A DNA stretch of 64,000 nucleotides from Leifsonia soli (GCF_013408745.1 NZ_JACCBJ010000001.1:1426001-1490000), one strand, 5' to 3'. Shown: positions 53,357 to 63,696, counted from the first letter of the stretch. Program-made: numbers and translations. Notes: generated from the letters alone by a model not told the origin.

Positions 53357-53779
53357 TCAGGCGTTCTGCGTCGCGGGTGTCGACTGCAGGATGCGCACCA
53401 TGTTGCCGGACGGGTCGCGGAAGGCGCAGTCGCGAGGACCCCACGGCTGGTCGATCGGCTCCTGGAGGACCTCGGCTCCCGAAGCGCGCACGCGCTCGAA
53501 GGCGGTGTCGAGGTCGTCGGTGCGGAACACGGTCGGGCTCAGGGAGCCCTTGACGACGAGCTGCGCGAGCGCGTCGCCGTCCGCCTGGGAGCGGCCTGCG
53601 TGGGGGTCGCTGAGCACGACGGCCGCGCCGTCGTCGCCGGCCACCCCGAGGGTGACCCAGCGGTGGTCGCCGGAGGTGACGTCCTGGATGACGTCGAGGC
53701 CGAGGGCGTCGCGGTAGAACGCGAGCGACTCCTCCGGGTCGAGGACGGTGATCTGCGAGTACTGGAGTGAAACGGTCAT
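53357..53779 (-). CDS. VOC/glyoxalase-fold protein
   Basis: A 140-residue two-module VOC protein: SQITVLDPEESLAFYRDALG begins module one and FRTDDLDTAFERVRASGAEV begins module two, with FRDPSGNMVRILQ at the end. It resembles extradiol-dioxygenase/glyoxalase relatives that bind metals or drugs. It lies downstream of the AraC gene on the same strand and may be its target. Start ATG 53779. Confidence 0.85.
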   Translation of the reverse strand: MTVSLQYSQITVLDPEESLAFYRDALGLDVIQDVTSGDHRWVTLGVAGDDGAAVVLSDPHAGRSQADGDALAQLVVKGSLSPTVFRTDDLDTAFERVRASGAEVLQEPIDQPWGPRDCAFRDPSGNMVRILQSTPATQNA

Positions 53780-53875
53780 GAGTCGACTCTAGGAACGGGG
53801 ATCGGAGCGTGCTTCTCCAAAACTGCTCAGGTGGAGAACGGGCCGATCGCGCCGTCTGTGGACGGAATCGGGCGG

Positions 53876-54280
53876 TCAGGCCTTCGAGCGCACCGGCCGG
53901 GTGCGCTGCTTCGCGATGCAGTCCGGCATCGCCCGGACCGCCTCGTGCTCCCGTGCGCGGTAGTCGGTCGGCGTCATCCCGACGACCTCGCTGAACTTCG
54001 AGCTGAACGAGCCGAGCGACGTACAGCCGACCGCCATGCACGCATCGGTGACCGACATGCCGGTGCGGAGCAGCGCCATCGCCCGCTCGATCCGCCGGGT
54101 CATCAGGTAGCTGTACGGCGTCTCCCCGTACGCCGCGCGGAACTGGCGGGAGAAGTGCGCGGGCGACATGAAGGCGCGGGCGGCCATGGTCGGGACGTCG
54201 AGCGGCTTCGCATAGTCGCGGTCGATGAGGTCCCTGGCCCGGCGCAGGTGCGCGAGCGTCTGCAGCTCCTCCGGTGACAC
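53876..54280 (-). CDS. short AraC-family regulator
   Basis: A 134-residue protein made almost entirely of the AraC-type double helix-turn-helix: LDVPTMAARAFMSPAHFSRQ and SVTDACMAVGCTSLGSFSSK, with TDYRARE at the end. No ligand-binding domain is present, as in SoxS/MarA-type regulators. GTG 54280 is the first plausible start. With the following VOC gene it forms a small two-gene unit, suggesting that VOC expression is controlled locally. Confidence 0.82.
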   Translation of the reverse strand: MSPEELQTLAHLRRARDLIDRDYAKPLDVPTMAARAFMSPAHFSRQFRAAYGETPYSYLMTRRIERAMALLRTGMSVTDACMAVGCTSLGSFSSKFSEVVGMTPTDYRAREHEAVRAMPDCIAKQRTRPVRSKA

Positions 54281-54333
54281 GGGATGAGCGTAACAGGACG
54301 CGCCGCACAGCGGCAGGACCGCCCTCGGCTCCC

Positions 54334-57300
54334 TCAGCCGACCGGCAGCGCCGCGCTGCGCTCTGCCCCCTCCACCAGCCGGATGAACGCGCTCAGCTCC
54401 CCCACCCCGGCGGGAGTGGTCGGGAGGAACTCCGTGAGTTCGGGCGAGTGCACGAGGTACGCCGCCCACTTCGCCCGCGAGATGGCGACGTTCAGCCGGT
54501 TCTTCATGAGGAGGAACGACACACCGCGCGGCACATCCACCGCGGACGAGGCCGCCAGGCTGACGATGGCGACCGCGGCCTCCTGGCCCTGGAACTTGTC
54601 GACCGTCCCCACCCGGACCTCCCGGTGCCCGGCCGCGTCGAGCAGCGCCCGCACCTCGGCGAGCTGGGCGTTGTAGGGCGTCACGACGATGATGTCGTCC
54701 TCCGCGAGGGGGTCGTCGATGCGTCCGGCATCCGGGTCGCTCCACGAGCGGCCGAGCAGGTCGTCGACGAGGGCGACGACGGTCTCGGCTTCCTCCGGCG
54801 ACGAGGTCGAGTTGCCCACGTGCAGCACCGGCACGGGATGCACACCCGGGGCGACCCCGCCGAGCTCGCGGTCGGACGCGCCCTCGTGCGCCCGGAGCCT
54901 GCCCTCGTACGAGAGAGTGGACACGGCGGCGGCGAGAGCGGGATGCATGCGCCGCGTCTCCGCGAGGAAGTACCCGTACTCCGCCGGCAGCACGTCGTGG
55001 CCGTCGCTCACCCAGCCGAGCGCGGAGCCGTCGACCGGCTCGGGGTGCCGCCCCTGGCTGACCTGCGGCAGCTGCTGCGGATCGCCGAGCAGCAGGAGGT
55101 TCTTCGCCGCGACTCCGACCGCGATCGTGGAGGCCAGCGAGAACTGCCCGGCCTCGTCCACCACCATCAGGTCGAGGCTGCCCCGCGGGACACGTCCCGC
55201 GTTCGCGAAGTCCCACGCGGTGCCGCCGAGCACGAATCCGCGCTGCTCATTGACGCCCGCGAACTCGAGATGACCGTTGGCCGCCAGAGGCGTGAAGCGA
55301 GGTGGCATCTCCGCGGCTGTCTGCGTAGCGGCGGCCGTCTCCGTCTCCGAGGCCGGCTCGGCGGCCGGCACGCCCGCCGCGGCCGCCTGCTCCGGCCGGG
55401 AGCCGCCGCTCGGCACCTTGCCGACCTGATCGGGGTCGAGGCCCGCCGCCACCACCCGGTCGAGCAGATTCTCGACGACGGCATGGGACTGCGCCACCAC
55501 TCCGACCTTCCAGCCGTGCTCGGCCACCAGCCGCGCGATGACGTGCGCGCCCAGGTAGGACTTGCCGGTCCCCGGCGGGCCCTGAACCGCCAGATAGGAC
55601 CGGTCGAGATCGAGCAGGCTCGCCACGACCGCGTCGATCCGCCCGGTGCCGTCACCGCCACCGCCGGTGTCGCCCCGCTCCGACGGATCCGGAACGAGCG
55701 CGCCCGATCGCGTGCGCGGCGGTGTGCGCCGCAGCAGATCGATCGTCGCATCCACCGGCCACGTCTCGTGATGGCGCGCGATCAGCAGGGCGGTGCCCCA
55801 CTCGCGGATCGCCTCGCCGAGCCGCCGGGAGTCCGGCGGTGCCGCCGGGGTGAGCGCGCTCGGCAGGTCGCGGTACGGAGCGACCTCGGGGGGAAGGGTC
55901 TCGCGGACGACGACCGAGCCGTCGTCGAGCGCGTCGATCACCGCCACCGTGCGGGCGGCCCGCGCTCCGGGCTGAGCCCGAGGCTGCCGGAACGGCCCCG
56001 GGTACTCGTAGAGCAGGTACGGCCCGGTGCGTTCGCTCACGCGGACGGCGCTCCCCGCACCCCAGGCGCCGGTGAGCAGCAGTTCGCGCCGCTCGACGCG
56101 CTGTCCCTCGTCGAGATACCAGTCGCGCAGCACGGTCGCGCTCTCCACGACGAGCACGTCGCGCGTCTCGCCCCACTCCTCGATCGGCTGGATCAGCCGC
56201 GAGAAGTGCGACTGCCAGAAGCTCTTCTGCTCGCGCCGGTGGAAGTCGATCGCCGCAGCGGCGAGGGCCATCGCTCGACGATCCGCATCGCGATGCGGGT
56301 CGAGCGGGTCACCGGCGAAGGCGAGCAGCCCCGCCCGCAGCGGCGACGCCTCGGGCGACGCCTCGGTCTCCTCCATCGGCGCCGCGCCGATCGGGATGCC
56401 GTTCTCGGTCGCGCGGGCGATCAGCCAGTCCCGCAGGCGCAGCGTGGAGACGCAGTCGTAGCGGTTGTAGTCGCCGATGTCGTCGAGGAGCGGCTGTGCC
56501 TCCTCCAGCCGGCCGAGCGCGATCAGATCTCGTGCATTCGCGTATTCGGTGATCGAGTCGGCGCCCGTCGTCACGTCGCTCTCGCGGAGCTCGTCGCCCA
56601 TGTAGAGCGGCTCGAGCTTCTTGATCGAGTACGACCGCGACCCGACGCGGACCGCCTTGCGCACCAGCGGGTACAGGTCGACCATCACGTTGTCGCGCAG
56701 CAGGCCGTCGACCTCCTCTTCGCCGACGCCGTGCCGGGCGGCGAGGGCGAGCAGGTGGGTCTGCTCGTAGGCCGCGTAGTGGTAGATGTGCATGCCGGGG
56801 TACTGGGCGCGGCGTTCGCGGACGAACGCCAGGAAGGCCTCCAGCGCCACACGCTCCGCCGCGAAGTCGTGCGCCCAGAACGCGGTGAACCGCTCCTCCT
56901 GGTCGACCAGGCCGAACAGGTAGTCGAGGTTCCACCGCTCGCCTGCGCCCTCGGTGTACAGCGGGTCGCCCTCGAAGTCGAAGAAGATGTCGCCGGCATC
57001 GGGATGGGGCAGCACCGCCAGCACCGGCGCGTTGAAGACGCGCACCGGCGGCGGGGCGTCCGGCACCGCCTGGAGCTGGAGGCGTGCCTGCTCGCGCAGC
57101 CCGTCGAGCGTGCCATCGGGGATGCCGTCGACCGGCCCGGTCGAGGCGGCGAGGGAGTCGATGGTCGCGATGCCCGCCGCGAGCAGGTGCTCGCGCTGGG
57201 TCACGCGCATCCCCGCCACCAGCAGCACGTCGCGGGACGCCTGCACCTCGGCGTCGCACGTTTCGCAGCGCCCGTCGACGGTGAAGCGCGGATCGCCCCA

Positions 57301-57930
57301 GGCGACCGGCCCCGCATCGGCCGCGTGCTCCGCGACGATCGTCAGCAGCCGGGCGCGCCGCTTGCGGTACACCGGCTCGATGTCGGTCAGAGAGTGCTCG
57401 CTCACCGACCCGTCGCCGAGAAGCAGCTCGACCGTGTCGTCGACATCCACGCCCATCCGTCGCAGCTGTTCCGCGTAGGCGGCGAGCTGCAGCAGCGCCG
57501 TCACGCGGGCGCTGCGGGCGAGCTTGGAGTCTTGCACGCGGTAGCGGCCGTCGGGCAGCCGCACGACGAAGTCGGCGAACCCGACGAACGACCCGTCGAA
57601 GAAGGTCGCCTGGAAGACGACCTCCGCCCCGCGCTCGAAGGCCTCGGACGTGCGGCGGACGGCGTCGGCGAGGGCGTCGGCCGTCAGCTGCTCGGGACGC
57701 TCGATCTCGGCGACGCCGCTCCCGAATCGCTCGCGGTAGCGCTCGAGGATGCGGTGCTCGTGCTCGTCGCCCATGCGCGACGACCGCACGTACATCGGAT
57801 CGTCGATCTCTTCGGTCTTCTCGAGCCGGCCCAGCTTCACGTCGAGCGTGCGGAGGAAGGCGAACTCGCACTTCGACGCCTCGGTGAGGTCGCTGGCGCT
57901 CGTAACGATGATCCCGTCGAGCAGGAACAC
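54334..57930 (-). CDS. TM0106-type RecB-like nuclease-superfamily 1 helicase
   Basis: A 1198-residue protein. The N-terminal part (about 1-200) has FADFVVRLPDGRYRVQDSKL, the RecB-like D...DSK nuclease core. The middle has IFFDFEGDPLYTEG, an RNase H-like segment of TM0106 proteins. The C-terminal helicase (about 750-1190) has Walker A VQGPPGTGKSYLG, motif II VVDEAGQF, GDPQQLPQV, VDKFQGQE and NRLNVAISRAK, the DNA2/NAM7-type superfamily 1 set. Architecture suggests DNA or RNA end processing. No recombination genes adjoin it. Confidence 0.92.
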   Translation of the reverse strand: MFLLDGIIVTSASDLTEASKCEFAFLRTLDVKLGRLEKTEEIDDPMYVRSSRMGDEHEHRILERYRERFGSGVAEIERPEQLTADALADAVRRTSEAFERGAEVVFQATFFDGSFVGFADFVVRLPDGRYRVQDSKLARSARVTALLQLAAYAEQLRRMGVDVDDTVELLLGDGSVSEHSLTDIEPVYRKRRARLLTIVAEHAADAGPVAWGDPRFTVDGRCETCDAEVQASRDVLLVAGMRVTQREHLLAAGIATIDSLAASTGPVDGIPDGTLDGLREQARLQLQAVPDAPPPVRVFNAPVLAVLPHPDAGDIFFDFEGDPLYTEGAGERWNLDYLFGLVDQEERFTAFWAHDFAAERVALEAFLAFVRERRAQYPGMHIYHYAAYEQTHLLALAARHGVGEEEVDGLLRDNVMVDLYPLVRKAVRVGSRSYSIKKLEPLYMGDELRESDVTTGADSITEYANARDLIALGRLEEAQPLLDDIGDYNRYDCVSTLRLRDWLIARATENGIPIGAAPMEETEASPEASPLRAGLLAFAGDPLDPHRDADRRAMALAAAAIDFHRREQKSFWQSHFSRLIQPIEEWGETRDVLVVESATVLRDWYLDEGQRVERRELLLTGAWGAGSAVRVSERTGPYLLYEYPGPFRQPRAQPGARAARTVAVIDALDDGSVVVRETLPPEVAPYRDLPSALTPAAPPDSRRLGEAIREWGTALLIARHHETWPVDATIDLLRRTPPRTRSGALVPDPSERGDTGGGGDGTGRIDAVVASLLDLDRSYLAVQGPPGTGKSYLGAHVIARLVAEHGWKVGVVAQSHAVVENLLDRVVAAGLDPDQVGKVPSGGSRPEQAAAAGVPAAEPASETETAAATQTAAEMPPRFTPLAANGHLEFAGVNEQRGFVLGGTAWDFANAGRVPRGSLDLMVVDEAGQFSLASTIAVGVAAKNLLLLGDPQQLPQVSQGRHPEPVDGSALGWVSDGHDVLPAEYGYFLAETRRMHPALAAAVSTLSYEGRLRAHEGASDRELGGVAPGVHPVPVLHVGNSTSSPEEAETVVALVDDLLGRSWSDPDAGRIDDPLAEDDIIVVTPYNAQLAEVRALLDAAGHREVRVGTVDKFQGQEAAVAIVSLAASSAVDVPRGVSFLLMKNRLNVAISRAKWAAYLVHSPELTEFLPTTPAGVGELSAFIRLVEGAERSAALPVG

Positions 57931-58055
57931 GGCGACCTCCCTCCGCTTCCGGGCGACCGGTGCGCCACCCGCTCTGCGAGACTACCGGCGACCACCGACA
58001 GGAGCGGGTTCTCCACAGCGGCGGCCTCCGGAACGCCGGCGGCCGCCTCCTGTGG

Positions 58056-58622
58056 TCACTTTCCCTTCGCCGCTGCCTTCATCGCACGCTTGTGCTCGCG
58101 AACGCGGGCGAGCGAGTCGGCGTCGACGATGTCGGCGACCGAGCGGTAGCCCTCGCTGCCGTAGTCCCCAGCAGCCTGCTGCCAGCCAGGGGCCGTCAGC
58201 CCCTTCTGCTTGCCGAGGAGCGCGAGGAAGATCTTCGCCTTCTGCTCGCCGAATCCCGGCAGCGCCTTGAGCCGTCGCAGCACCTCGGCGCCGTCCGGGT
58301 CGCCCCGGGTCCAGATCGCCGCGGTGTCTCCGCCCCAGTCGCCGACGATCGCCGCGGCGAGCGCCTGCACGCGCGCGGCCATGGACCCGGGGAAGCGGTG
58401 GACGGCCGGCGTCTGCTTCATGACCTCCGCCAGCTTCTCCGGGTCGAGCGCGGCGATCGTGGCCGGCTCGAGCGAGCCGAGCCGGTCGCGCAGCTTCGCC
58501 GGACCGGCGAACGCGGTCTCCATCGGGATCTGCTGGTCGAGCAGCATCCCGGTCAGCAGGGCGAACGGCGACTGGTCGAGGAGGGCGTCGGCTTCGGCGT
58601 CGCCGGTGATGGTGAGAGGCAT
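58056..58622 (-). CDS. HhH-GPD base-excision repair protein
   Basis: A 188-residue DNA glycosylase-like protein. SPFALLTGMLLDQQIPMETA and the hairpin LPGFGEQKAKIFLALLGK are the family signature. It lacks a Cys-rich Fe-S loop. Similar short HhH-GPD proteins in actinobacteria are of undefined specificity. ATG 58622 is the start after GAGGG; it lies close downstream of the SCO4848-type gene. Confidence 0.86.
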   Translation of the reverse strand: MPLTITGDAEADALLDQSPFALLTGMLLDQQIPMETAFAGPAKLRDRLGSLEPATIAALDPEKLAEVMKQTPAVHRFPGSMAARVQALAAAIVGDWGGDTAAIWTRGDPDGAEVLRRLKALPGFGEQKAKIFLALLGKQKGLTAPGWQQAAGDYGSEGYRSVADIVDADSLARVREHKRAMKAAAKGK

Positions 58623-58626
58623 GCCC

Positions 58627-58845
58627 TCAGCCTGCCACCAGCAGCAGCACACCCGCCACAGCGGAGAGCGCGGCCAGCAGCAGCGCCGCCCCGAGCAGCA
58701 CGCCGTGCACGATCAGGAACGGCGTCGCGCGCCCAGCCGCATCTCGGGCTCGCGCGTCCGTGCGGACCCTGCTGAAGAACCGAGGCCAGGCGAAGACGTT
58801 GAAGAGGGTGTTGAGGAAGAGCACGATGGCGGCGAAGACGGTCAT
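58627..58845 (-). CDS. SCO4848-family small membrane protein
   Basis: A 72-residue protein with two hydrophobic helices (TVFAAIVLFLNTLFNVFAWP and FLIVHGVLLGAALLLAALSA) joined by an Arg/Asp-rich loop, RFFSRVRTDARARD. The F-x2-W-P-x-F and FLIVH segments match the actinobacterial SCO4848 family. Function unknown. It ends four bases before the start of the HhH-GPD gene, so they are probably one operon. Confidence 0.75.
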   Translation of the reverse strand: MTVFAAIVLFLNTLFNVFAWPRFFSRVRTDARARDAAGRATPFLIVHGVLLGAALLLAALSAVAGVLLLVAG

Positions 58846-58895
58846 GGTCCCTCCAGCCTAAGCGCCGCATCCGCCCACGGACCGGCCGTGCCGCG

Positions 58896-59825
58896 TCAGT
58901 CCCCGGAGGCGACGAGCTGCACCCGCAGCGAGTCGACCCGGGTGGCGATCACGTCGTCCGCCGCCCACCGCTGCGCCAGGCGCGACAGGATGGCGTCCAG
59001 CTCCTCGCGCGTGAGACCGGCGGCGAGGGACAGCCGCACCACGAGCTCCTCACCGGCCAGCCGGCTGCCGGGGTCGCCGGGGAGCAGCGTGACCTCGTGG
59101 ACGCCGAGCTCCGACGCGATGGACGCGCCGAAGGCCGACGCCACCTCGGCGTCGCGGTCGCTCGGCAGCCACGGCGTCCCCTGCGCGATCGCCCAGACCG
59201 CGGGCCGGCGCAGCACGAACTCGGTCTCGGAGGTCGGATCGAGCACGATCAGCTCCGTGCCCTCCGCCGCGGCGGCGAGCGCGGCCCGGCGGCTGTCGAC
59301 GGGGACGGGGCGCGCGGCCGGGTTCCACGTCTGCAGCGCGGTCACCGACGAGAAGACCGGCTGGACCGTGCGCCCGTCGGGACCCGCGACCGTCACGATC
59401 GAGAGCTCCTGGGTCTTGTCGACGCGCATCCCGGCGTCGGTTCGGCCCTCGTCGCCGAGTTCCGCCATCAGCGGGACGAGCAGACGGACGTCGCGCAGCG
59501 CATCCACCACCGTCTCCGCGCCCGTCTCTCCCGCGCGGAAGGCGGCCAGCGCACCGAGCAGCGCGGCTGGAGCGGAGCCGTCGTCCTCGCCGAACGGATT
59601 GTCGTCGAACTCGCGCCCCTGCCACGGCTGACCGGCCGAGTCGGCGAGGGAGGCGGCGAACCCGGCCAGCCGGGCGGCGCCCTCCTCGCTGGGGCGCGCG
59701 AGAGGGGTGCTCACACCGGGCGCGGCGCGGCCGGCGCCGTCGCCCCGGGCAACGTCGCCCCGGGCACCGTCGCCCCGGGCACCGTCGCCGCCGTGCGGTT
59801 CGGCGTCGTCAGCGTCCCGCGACAT
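58896..59825 (-). CDS. SseB-family protein
   Basis: A 309-residue protein. After a repeat-rich N-terminus (residues about 10-35, [20 protein letters not shown]) the fold is that of Sse[35 protein letters not shown], and a second half with [16 protein letters not shown]. The family is linked to enhanced serine sensitivity in E. coli; its biochemical role is not known. ATG 59825 lies 17 bases inside the priA gene. Being the last gene of the his operon is a recurrent actinobacterial arrangement. Confidence 0.85.
   Translation of the reverse strand: MSRDADDAEPHGGDGARGDGARGDVARGDGAGRAAPGVSTPLARPSEEGAARLAGFAASLADSAGQPWQGREFDDNPFGEDDGSAPAALLGALAAFRAGETGAETVVDALRDVRLLVPLMAELGDEGRTDAGMRVDKTQELSIVTVAGPDGRTVQPVFSSVTALQTWNPAARPVPVDSRRAALAAAAEGTELIVLDPTSETEFVLRRPAVWAIAQGTPWLPSDRDAEVASAFGASIASELGVHEVTLLPGDPGSRLAGEELVVRLSLAAGLTREELDAILSRLAQRWAADDVIATRVDSLRVQLVASGD
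59736..59790. repeat. 15-base tandem repeats in the 5' part of sseB
   Basis: Three near-identical 15-base units (59736-59750, 59751-59765, 59766-59780; core CGTCGCCCCGGGC) and a partial fourth. They encode ARGDG-like blocks on the minus strand, so changes in copy number keep the frame. Confidence 0.9.
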
Positions 59826-60555
59826 CCAGCGCCTCGGGCAGCGTGAACGCGCCGGCGTACAGCGCCTTGCCGACGATGGCGCCTTCGAGCCCCAGCGGCA
59901 CCAGCTCGCGCAAAGCGGCGATGTCGTCGAGGTCGGAGATGCCGCCGGAGGCGACGACCGGACGCTCGGTGCGGTCGAGCACCTGGCGCAGCAGCTCCAG
60001 GTTCGGGCCGCGCAGCGTTCCGTCCTTGGTGACGTCGGTGACCACGTAGCGTGCGCAGCCCGCGTCCTCCAGGCGGTCGAGCACCTCCCAGAGGTCGCCG
60101 CCCTCGCGCGTCCAGCCGCGCGCTGCGAGGGTCGTCCCCCGCACATCCAGCCCGACGGCGATCGCCTCGCCGTATCGGCCGATCGCGCTGGCGGCCCACT
60201 CCGGGTTCTCCAGCGCGGCGGTGCCGAGGTTGACGCGGGTCGCCCCCGCCTCCAAGGCGTGCTCCAGGGAGGCGTCGTCGCGGATGCCGCCGGAGAGCTC
60301 GATGCTCACGCCGTCGACCTCGCGGATGACCTTCTTCAGCAGAGAGCGGTTCTCCCCACGGCCGAACGCGGCGTCCAGGTCGACCAGGTGGATCCACTCG
60401 GCGCCCGCCGCCTTCCACTCGGCCGCGGCTTCCACCGGGTCGCCGTAGCTGGTCTCGCTGCCGGCCTCGCCCTGGGTGAGGCGAACCGCCTTGCCGTCCG
60501 CCACATCCACCGCGGGGAGGAGGACGAGCCGGGGCGTGCTGATGAAGTCGGTCAT
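59809..60555 (-). CDS. priA: bifunctional phosphoribosyl isomerase (HisA/TrpF, PriA type)
   Basis: A 248-residue (beta/alpha)8 barrel isomerising ProFAR in histidine synthesis and, in actinobacteria, also phosphoribosylanthranilate in tryptophan synthesis. [43 protein letters not shown] and TREGGDLW with Arg/Trp, and TDVTKDGT match PriA. No trpF gene is visible here, consistent with dual function. ATG 60555 has AGGGA upstream. It is followed by sseB and preceded by hisH. Confidence 0.93.
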   Translation of the reverse strand: MTDFISTPRLVLLPAVDVADGKAVRLTQGEAGSETSYGDPVEAAAEWKAAGAEWIHLVDLDAAFGRGENRSLLKKVIREVDGVSIELSGGIRDDASLEHALEAGATRVNLGTAALENPEWAASAIGRYGEAIAVGLDVRGTTLAARGWTREGGDLWEVLDRLEDAGCARYVVTDVTKDGTLRGPNLELLRQVLDRTERPVVASGGISDLDDIAALRELVPLGLEGAIVGKALYAGAFTLPEALDVAGR

Positions 60556-60619
60556 GTGTTCCCTCGTGTCGGTCCGCGGCGGCGGACGGGTGGAGCCGGA
60601 GTCGGCGAGGTCGGGACGG

Positions 60620-61273
60620 CTAGAGCGCGTCGACCCAGTTGCGGAGGAGCTGGATGCCGGCGCGGCCCGACTTCTCCGGGTGGAACTGCGTCGCACTCAG
60701 GGGGCCGTTCTCGACCGCGGCGACGAACGGCGAGCCGTGGTCGGCCCAGGTCACCTTCGGCTGGGCGAACGGTCCGGACGCCTCCAGCGTCCAGTCCTGG
60801 GCGGCATACGAGTGGACGAAGTAGAAGCGCTCATCGCGCAGCCCGGCGAAGAGCGTTGAGTCCTCGGGCGCGCGGACCGTGTTCCAGCCCATGTGCGGAA
60901 CGACGTCGGCGCGGATCAGGTCGACCGTCCCCGGCCACTCCCCCAGCCCCTCGGTCTCCACCCCGTTCTCGACGCCGCGCTCGAACATGACCTGCATGCC
61001 GACGCAGATGCCGAGCACCGGCCGTCCGCCCGCGAGGCGTCGGTCGACGACCTCGTCGCCGTGGGACGCGCGCAGCGCCTCGGCCACGGCGGTGAACGCT
61101 CCGACCCCCGGCACCAGCAGGCCGTCCGCCTCGAGCGCGCGCGTGCGGTCGCCCGTCAGCTCGACGTCGGCCCCCGCCGCTTCCAGCGCTTTGACGGCCG
61201 AGTGGACGTTGCCCGTGCCGTAGTCGAAGACGACGACCCGAGGCGTGCTGCCCGGAGTGCGCGCCACGGTCAC
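60620..61273 (-). CDS. hisH: imidazole glycerol phosphate synthase, glutamine amidotransferase subunit
   Basis: A 217-residue class I glutaminase providing ammonia for imidazole ring closure with HisF. The nucleophile lies in [12 protein letters not shown], and the His-Glu pair in [21 protein letters not shown] and PHMGWNTV also fit. GTG 61273 overlaps the hisB stop. hisF is not present in the window, so the partner is encoded elsewhere. Confidence 0.95.
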   Translation of the reverse strand: MTVARTPGSTPRVVVFDYGTGNVHSAVKALEAAGADVELTGDRTRALEADGLLVPGVGAFTAVAEALRASHGDEVVDRRLAGGRPVLGICVGMQVMFERGVENGVETEGLGEWPGTVDLIRADVVPHMGWNTVRAPEDSTLFAGLRDERFYFVHSYAAQDWTLEASGPFAQPKVTWADHGSPFVAAVENGPLSATQFHPEKSGRAGIQLLRNWVDAL

Positions 61274-61872
61274 AGCGCACCCTTGGTGGACGGGATGCCG
61301 CTGATCAACGGGTCCAGCGCCTTCGCCTGCCGGAACGCGCGGGCGAAGGCTTTGAACTCGGCCTCGGCGATGTGGTGCGGGTCGCGGCCGCCGACGACGG
61401 TGATGTGCGTCGTGATGCGGGCGTTGAAAGAGATCGCCTCGAAGACGTGACGGACCATCGAGCCGGTGAAGTGGCCGCCGATCAGGTGCAGCTCGAAGCC
61501 GGCGGGCTCCCCGGTGTGCACGAGATAGGGGCGGCCCGAGATGTCCACGACCGCCTGCACCAGGGCCTCGTCGAGCGGAACGAGGGCGTCGCCGTACCGC
61601 GAGATGCCCGACTTGTCGCCGAGCGCCTCCCGGATCGCCTGGCCCAGGACGATGCCGATGTCCTCCACCGTGTGGTGGACGTCGATGTCGGTGTCGCCGG
61701 TCGCGCGGATGCGCAGATCGGTGAGCGAGTGCTTGGCGAACGCGGTCAGCAGGTGGTCGTAGAAGGGAACGCTCGTCCGGATGTCGGAGGTGCCGGTGCC
61801 GTCGAGGTCGAGGCTCAGCTCGATGCTGGACTCGCTCGTCTCCCGCGTGGCAGTGGCGGCGCGATTCGTCAT
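61270..61872 (-). CDS. hisB: imidazoleglycerol-phosphate dehydratase
   Basis: A 200-residue Mn2+ enzyme dehydrating imidazole glycerol phosphate. The two metal-binding repeats are [13 protein letters not shown] with [10 protein letters not shown], and [16 protein letters not shown] with [12 protein letters not shown]. It is monofunctional, without the histidinol-phosphatase domain of enterobacterial HisB. ATG 61872 overlaps the hisC stop; its own stop overlaps hisH. Confidence 0.96.
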   Translation of the reverse strand: MTNRAATATRETSESSIELSLDLDGTGTSDIRTSVPFYDHLLTAFAKHSLTDLRIRATGDTDIDVHHTVEDIGIVLGQAIREALGDKSGISRYGDALVPLDEALVQAVVDISGRPYLVHTGEPAGFELHLIGGHFTGSMVRHVFEAISFNARITTHITVVGGRDPHHIAEAEFKAFARAFRQAKALDPLISGIPSTKGAL

Positions 61873-63017
61873 GCGTCCGAGTCTACCGGGGCGTTCCGGA
61901 CCCTGTCCGGGGCGTCGTCGGCGACCGCGTCGTCCTGCGCGGGCCGGCCGAGGGCGGCCAGAGCCTCCAGGAAGGCGGTCGTCTCGGCCTCCGTTCCCGC
62001 GGTGACGCGCAGGTGGTGCGGGATGCCGACATCCCGGATCAGGATGCCGCGCTCGGCGAGGGCCTCGAATGTCGCGTGCGGGTCGTCCACCCCGCCGAAG
62101 AGCACGAAGTTGCTGCCGCTCCTGTGCGGCGTGTAGCCCAGCCGGGCGAGCTCCGTCACCAGCCGGTCGCGCTGATGCCGGATGTCTCCGACCGTGGCCA
62201 GCATCTCGTCGGAGTGCGCCACGGCGCCGAGGGCGGCGGCCTGGGTCAGGGCCGACAGGTGGTACGGAAGCCGAACGAGCCGGAGGGCGTCGATGACGGC
62301 GGGGTCGGCGGCGAGGTAGCCGACCCGCGCGCCCGCGAAGGCGAACGCCTTGCTCATGGTCCGCGAGACGAGGAGGCGCGGACGACCAGGCAGCAGCGTC
62401 AGGGCGGACGGCACGCCGTCCGGCATGAACTCGGCGTACGCCTCGTCGACGACGACGATCCCCGGGGTGGCGTCGTAGACGGCCTCGATGGTCTCCAGCC
62501 CGAGGGGCGTACCGGTCGGGTTGTTCGGCGAGCAGAGGATCACGATGTCCGGGTCGTGCTCGCGCAGCTCGGCGACGGCCGTCTCCGGGCTCAGCTCGTA
62601 ATCGGCGTCGCGCGCGCCGGCGACATAGGCGGTGCCCGTTCCGGAGGCGAGCAGCGGGTACATCGAGTAGGTGGGCGCGTAGCCGAGCAGCGTCCGCCCC
62701 GGGCCGCCGAAGGCCTGCAGGATGTGCTGCAGCACCTCGTTGGAGCCGTTCGCCGCCCAGATGTTCTCCGCCGTCAGGTCGTGGCCGAGGTAGCGGGCGA
62801 ACGCCGTGCGCAGCTCGGTGAACTCGCGGTCGGGGTAGCGGTTCACTCCGCCGACCGCAGCGGCGACGCGGGCGACGATGTCGGCGGCGACGTCCTCCGG
62901 CACCGGATGCGTGTTCTCGTTCACGTTGAGCGCGACGGGCACCGGACGCTGCGGAGCGCCGTACGGCGAACGACCGCGCAGGTCGTCGCGGATCGGCAGC
63001 TTGGAGAGAGAAGTCAC
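61869..63017 (-). CDS. hisC: histidinol-phosphate aminotransferase
   Basis: A 382-residue PLP aminotransferase of fold type [32 protein letters not shown] and the PLP-lysine region [18 protein letters not shown] are in order. The last 25 residues are an acidic tail. GTG 63017 starts the operon hisC-hisB-hisH-priA-sseB; hisD, which usually precedes hisC in actinobacteria, is not here. A promoter was not identified in the 166-base upstream gap. Confidence 0.94.
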   Translation of the reverse strand: MTSLSKLPIRDDLRGRSPYGAPQRPVPVALNVNENTHPVPEDVAADIVARVAAAVGGVNRYPDREFTELRTAFARYLGHDLTAENIWAANGSNEVLQHILQAFGGPGRTLLGYAPTYSMYPLLASGTGTAYVAGARDADYELSPETAVAELREHDPDIVILCSPNNPTGTPLGLETIEAVYDATPGIVVVDEAYAEFMPDGVPSALTLLPGRPRLLVSRTMSKAFAFAGARVGYLAADPAVIDALRLVRLPYHLSALTQAAALGAVAHSDEMLATVGDIRHQRDRLVTELARLGYTPHRSGSNFVLFGGVDDPHATFEALAERGILIRDVGIPHHLRVTAGTEAETTAFLEALAALGRPAQDDAVADDAPDRVRNAPVDSDA

Positions 63018-63183
63018 CCTTCAATCGTAGTCAGCGCCCGGGCGCCGCCTCGCCGGATGACGCCCTGCGACGGAGCACGACGTCCGGCCGCAACGAGAGG
63101 GCCAGATCGGCTCGGGCGCGAAAGCGCTGTGCACCACCGCCTGCCCCGGCGCCTATCGCGCCACAGCTGCGCGCACCGTGGCC

Positions 63184-63564
63184 CTAGTGCGCGTACTTGG
63201 CCGGGACGGCGAGCTGCTGGCCGGGCGAGACGACGGCGGAGTCGAGACCGTTGAGGGAGACGATGTCGGCGATCACGTCGCGCGGGTCGGCGTTCGGTGC
63301 GACGCGCTCCGCGACGGACCAGAGGGAGTCGCCGGACTCCACGGTGACGTACTGGAAGCTGACATGGGTCTGCTCGCCGGTGGCGACGGCGCCGCCGCCG
63401 TTGAGGGCGAAGACGAGAGCGCCGATCACGAGCGGCAGTGCGACGAGGGCGGACAGCACAGCGCGACCGCGACGCGTGAGCCGCAGGCGGACCCGTGCTC
63501 CCTCGGGCAGTGGCGGGACCGCACGAAGGGTGGGAACCGACTCGCTGATCAGTACTGCACTCAT
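63184..63564 (-). CDS. LysM-domain membrane protein, divergent from lexA
   Basis: A 126-residue protein. Residues about 38-55 form a hydrophobic segment ([20 protein letters not shown]), and the C-terminal 55 residues are a LysM domain ([18 protein letters not shown], and [19 protein letters not shown]) which binds peptidoglycan. Similar small LysM proteins sit divergent from lexA in many actinobacteria and act in SOS-linked division control or wall remodelling. ATG 63564 has AGGAGG eight bases upstream. Both LexA-box-like sites lie upstream of this start. Confidence 0.88.
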   Translation of the reverse strand: MSAVLISESVPTLRAVPPLPEGARVRLRLTRRGRAVLSALVALPLVIGALVFALNGGGAVATGEQTHVSFQYVTVESGDSLWSVAERVAPNADPRDVIADIVSLNGLDSAVVSPGQQLAVPAKYAH

Positions 63565-63605
63565 TGTCGTGACCTCCTCAGACTCGCGGGTGCGAAGCTG
63601 TGTTC

Positions 63606-63619
63606 CGAATGTATCTTCG
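63606..63619. promoter_or_regulatory. weaker LexA-box-like site
   Basis: CGAATGTATCTTCG has the CGAA-N6-TTCG outline of the actinobacterial LexA box but loses several inner positions. It is close to the LysM gene start and may give basal control. Confidence 0.4.
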
Positions 63620-63680
63620 AATGTCCGAATCCGCAAGATGGTCTCAGAGCGGGAATTCGGGGACGAAGTTCGCGACACAC

Positions 63681-63696
63681 TCGAACACATGTTTGT
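63681..63696. promoter_or_regulatory. LexA (SOS) box
   Basis: TCGAACACATGTTTGT closely matches the actinobacterial consensus CGAAC-N4-GTTCG, here CGAAC-ACAT-GTTTG. Location between divergent lysM and lexA suits joint SOS control with autoregulation. Confidence 0.75.

Noticed and set aside
53876..55216. Long minus-strand frame extending upstream of the AraC gene
   Set aside because: The part above 54280 lies over the end of the helicase gene in another frame and is not AraC-like.
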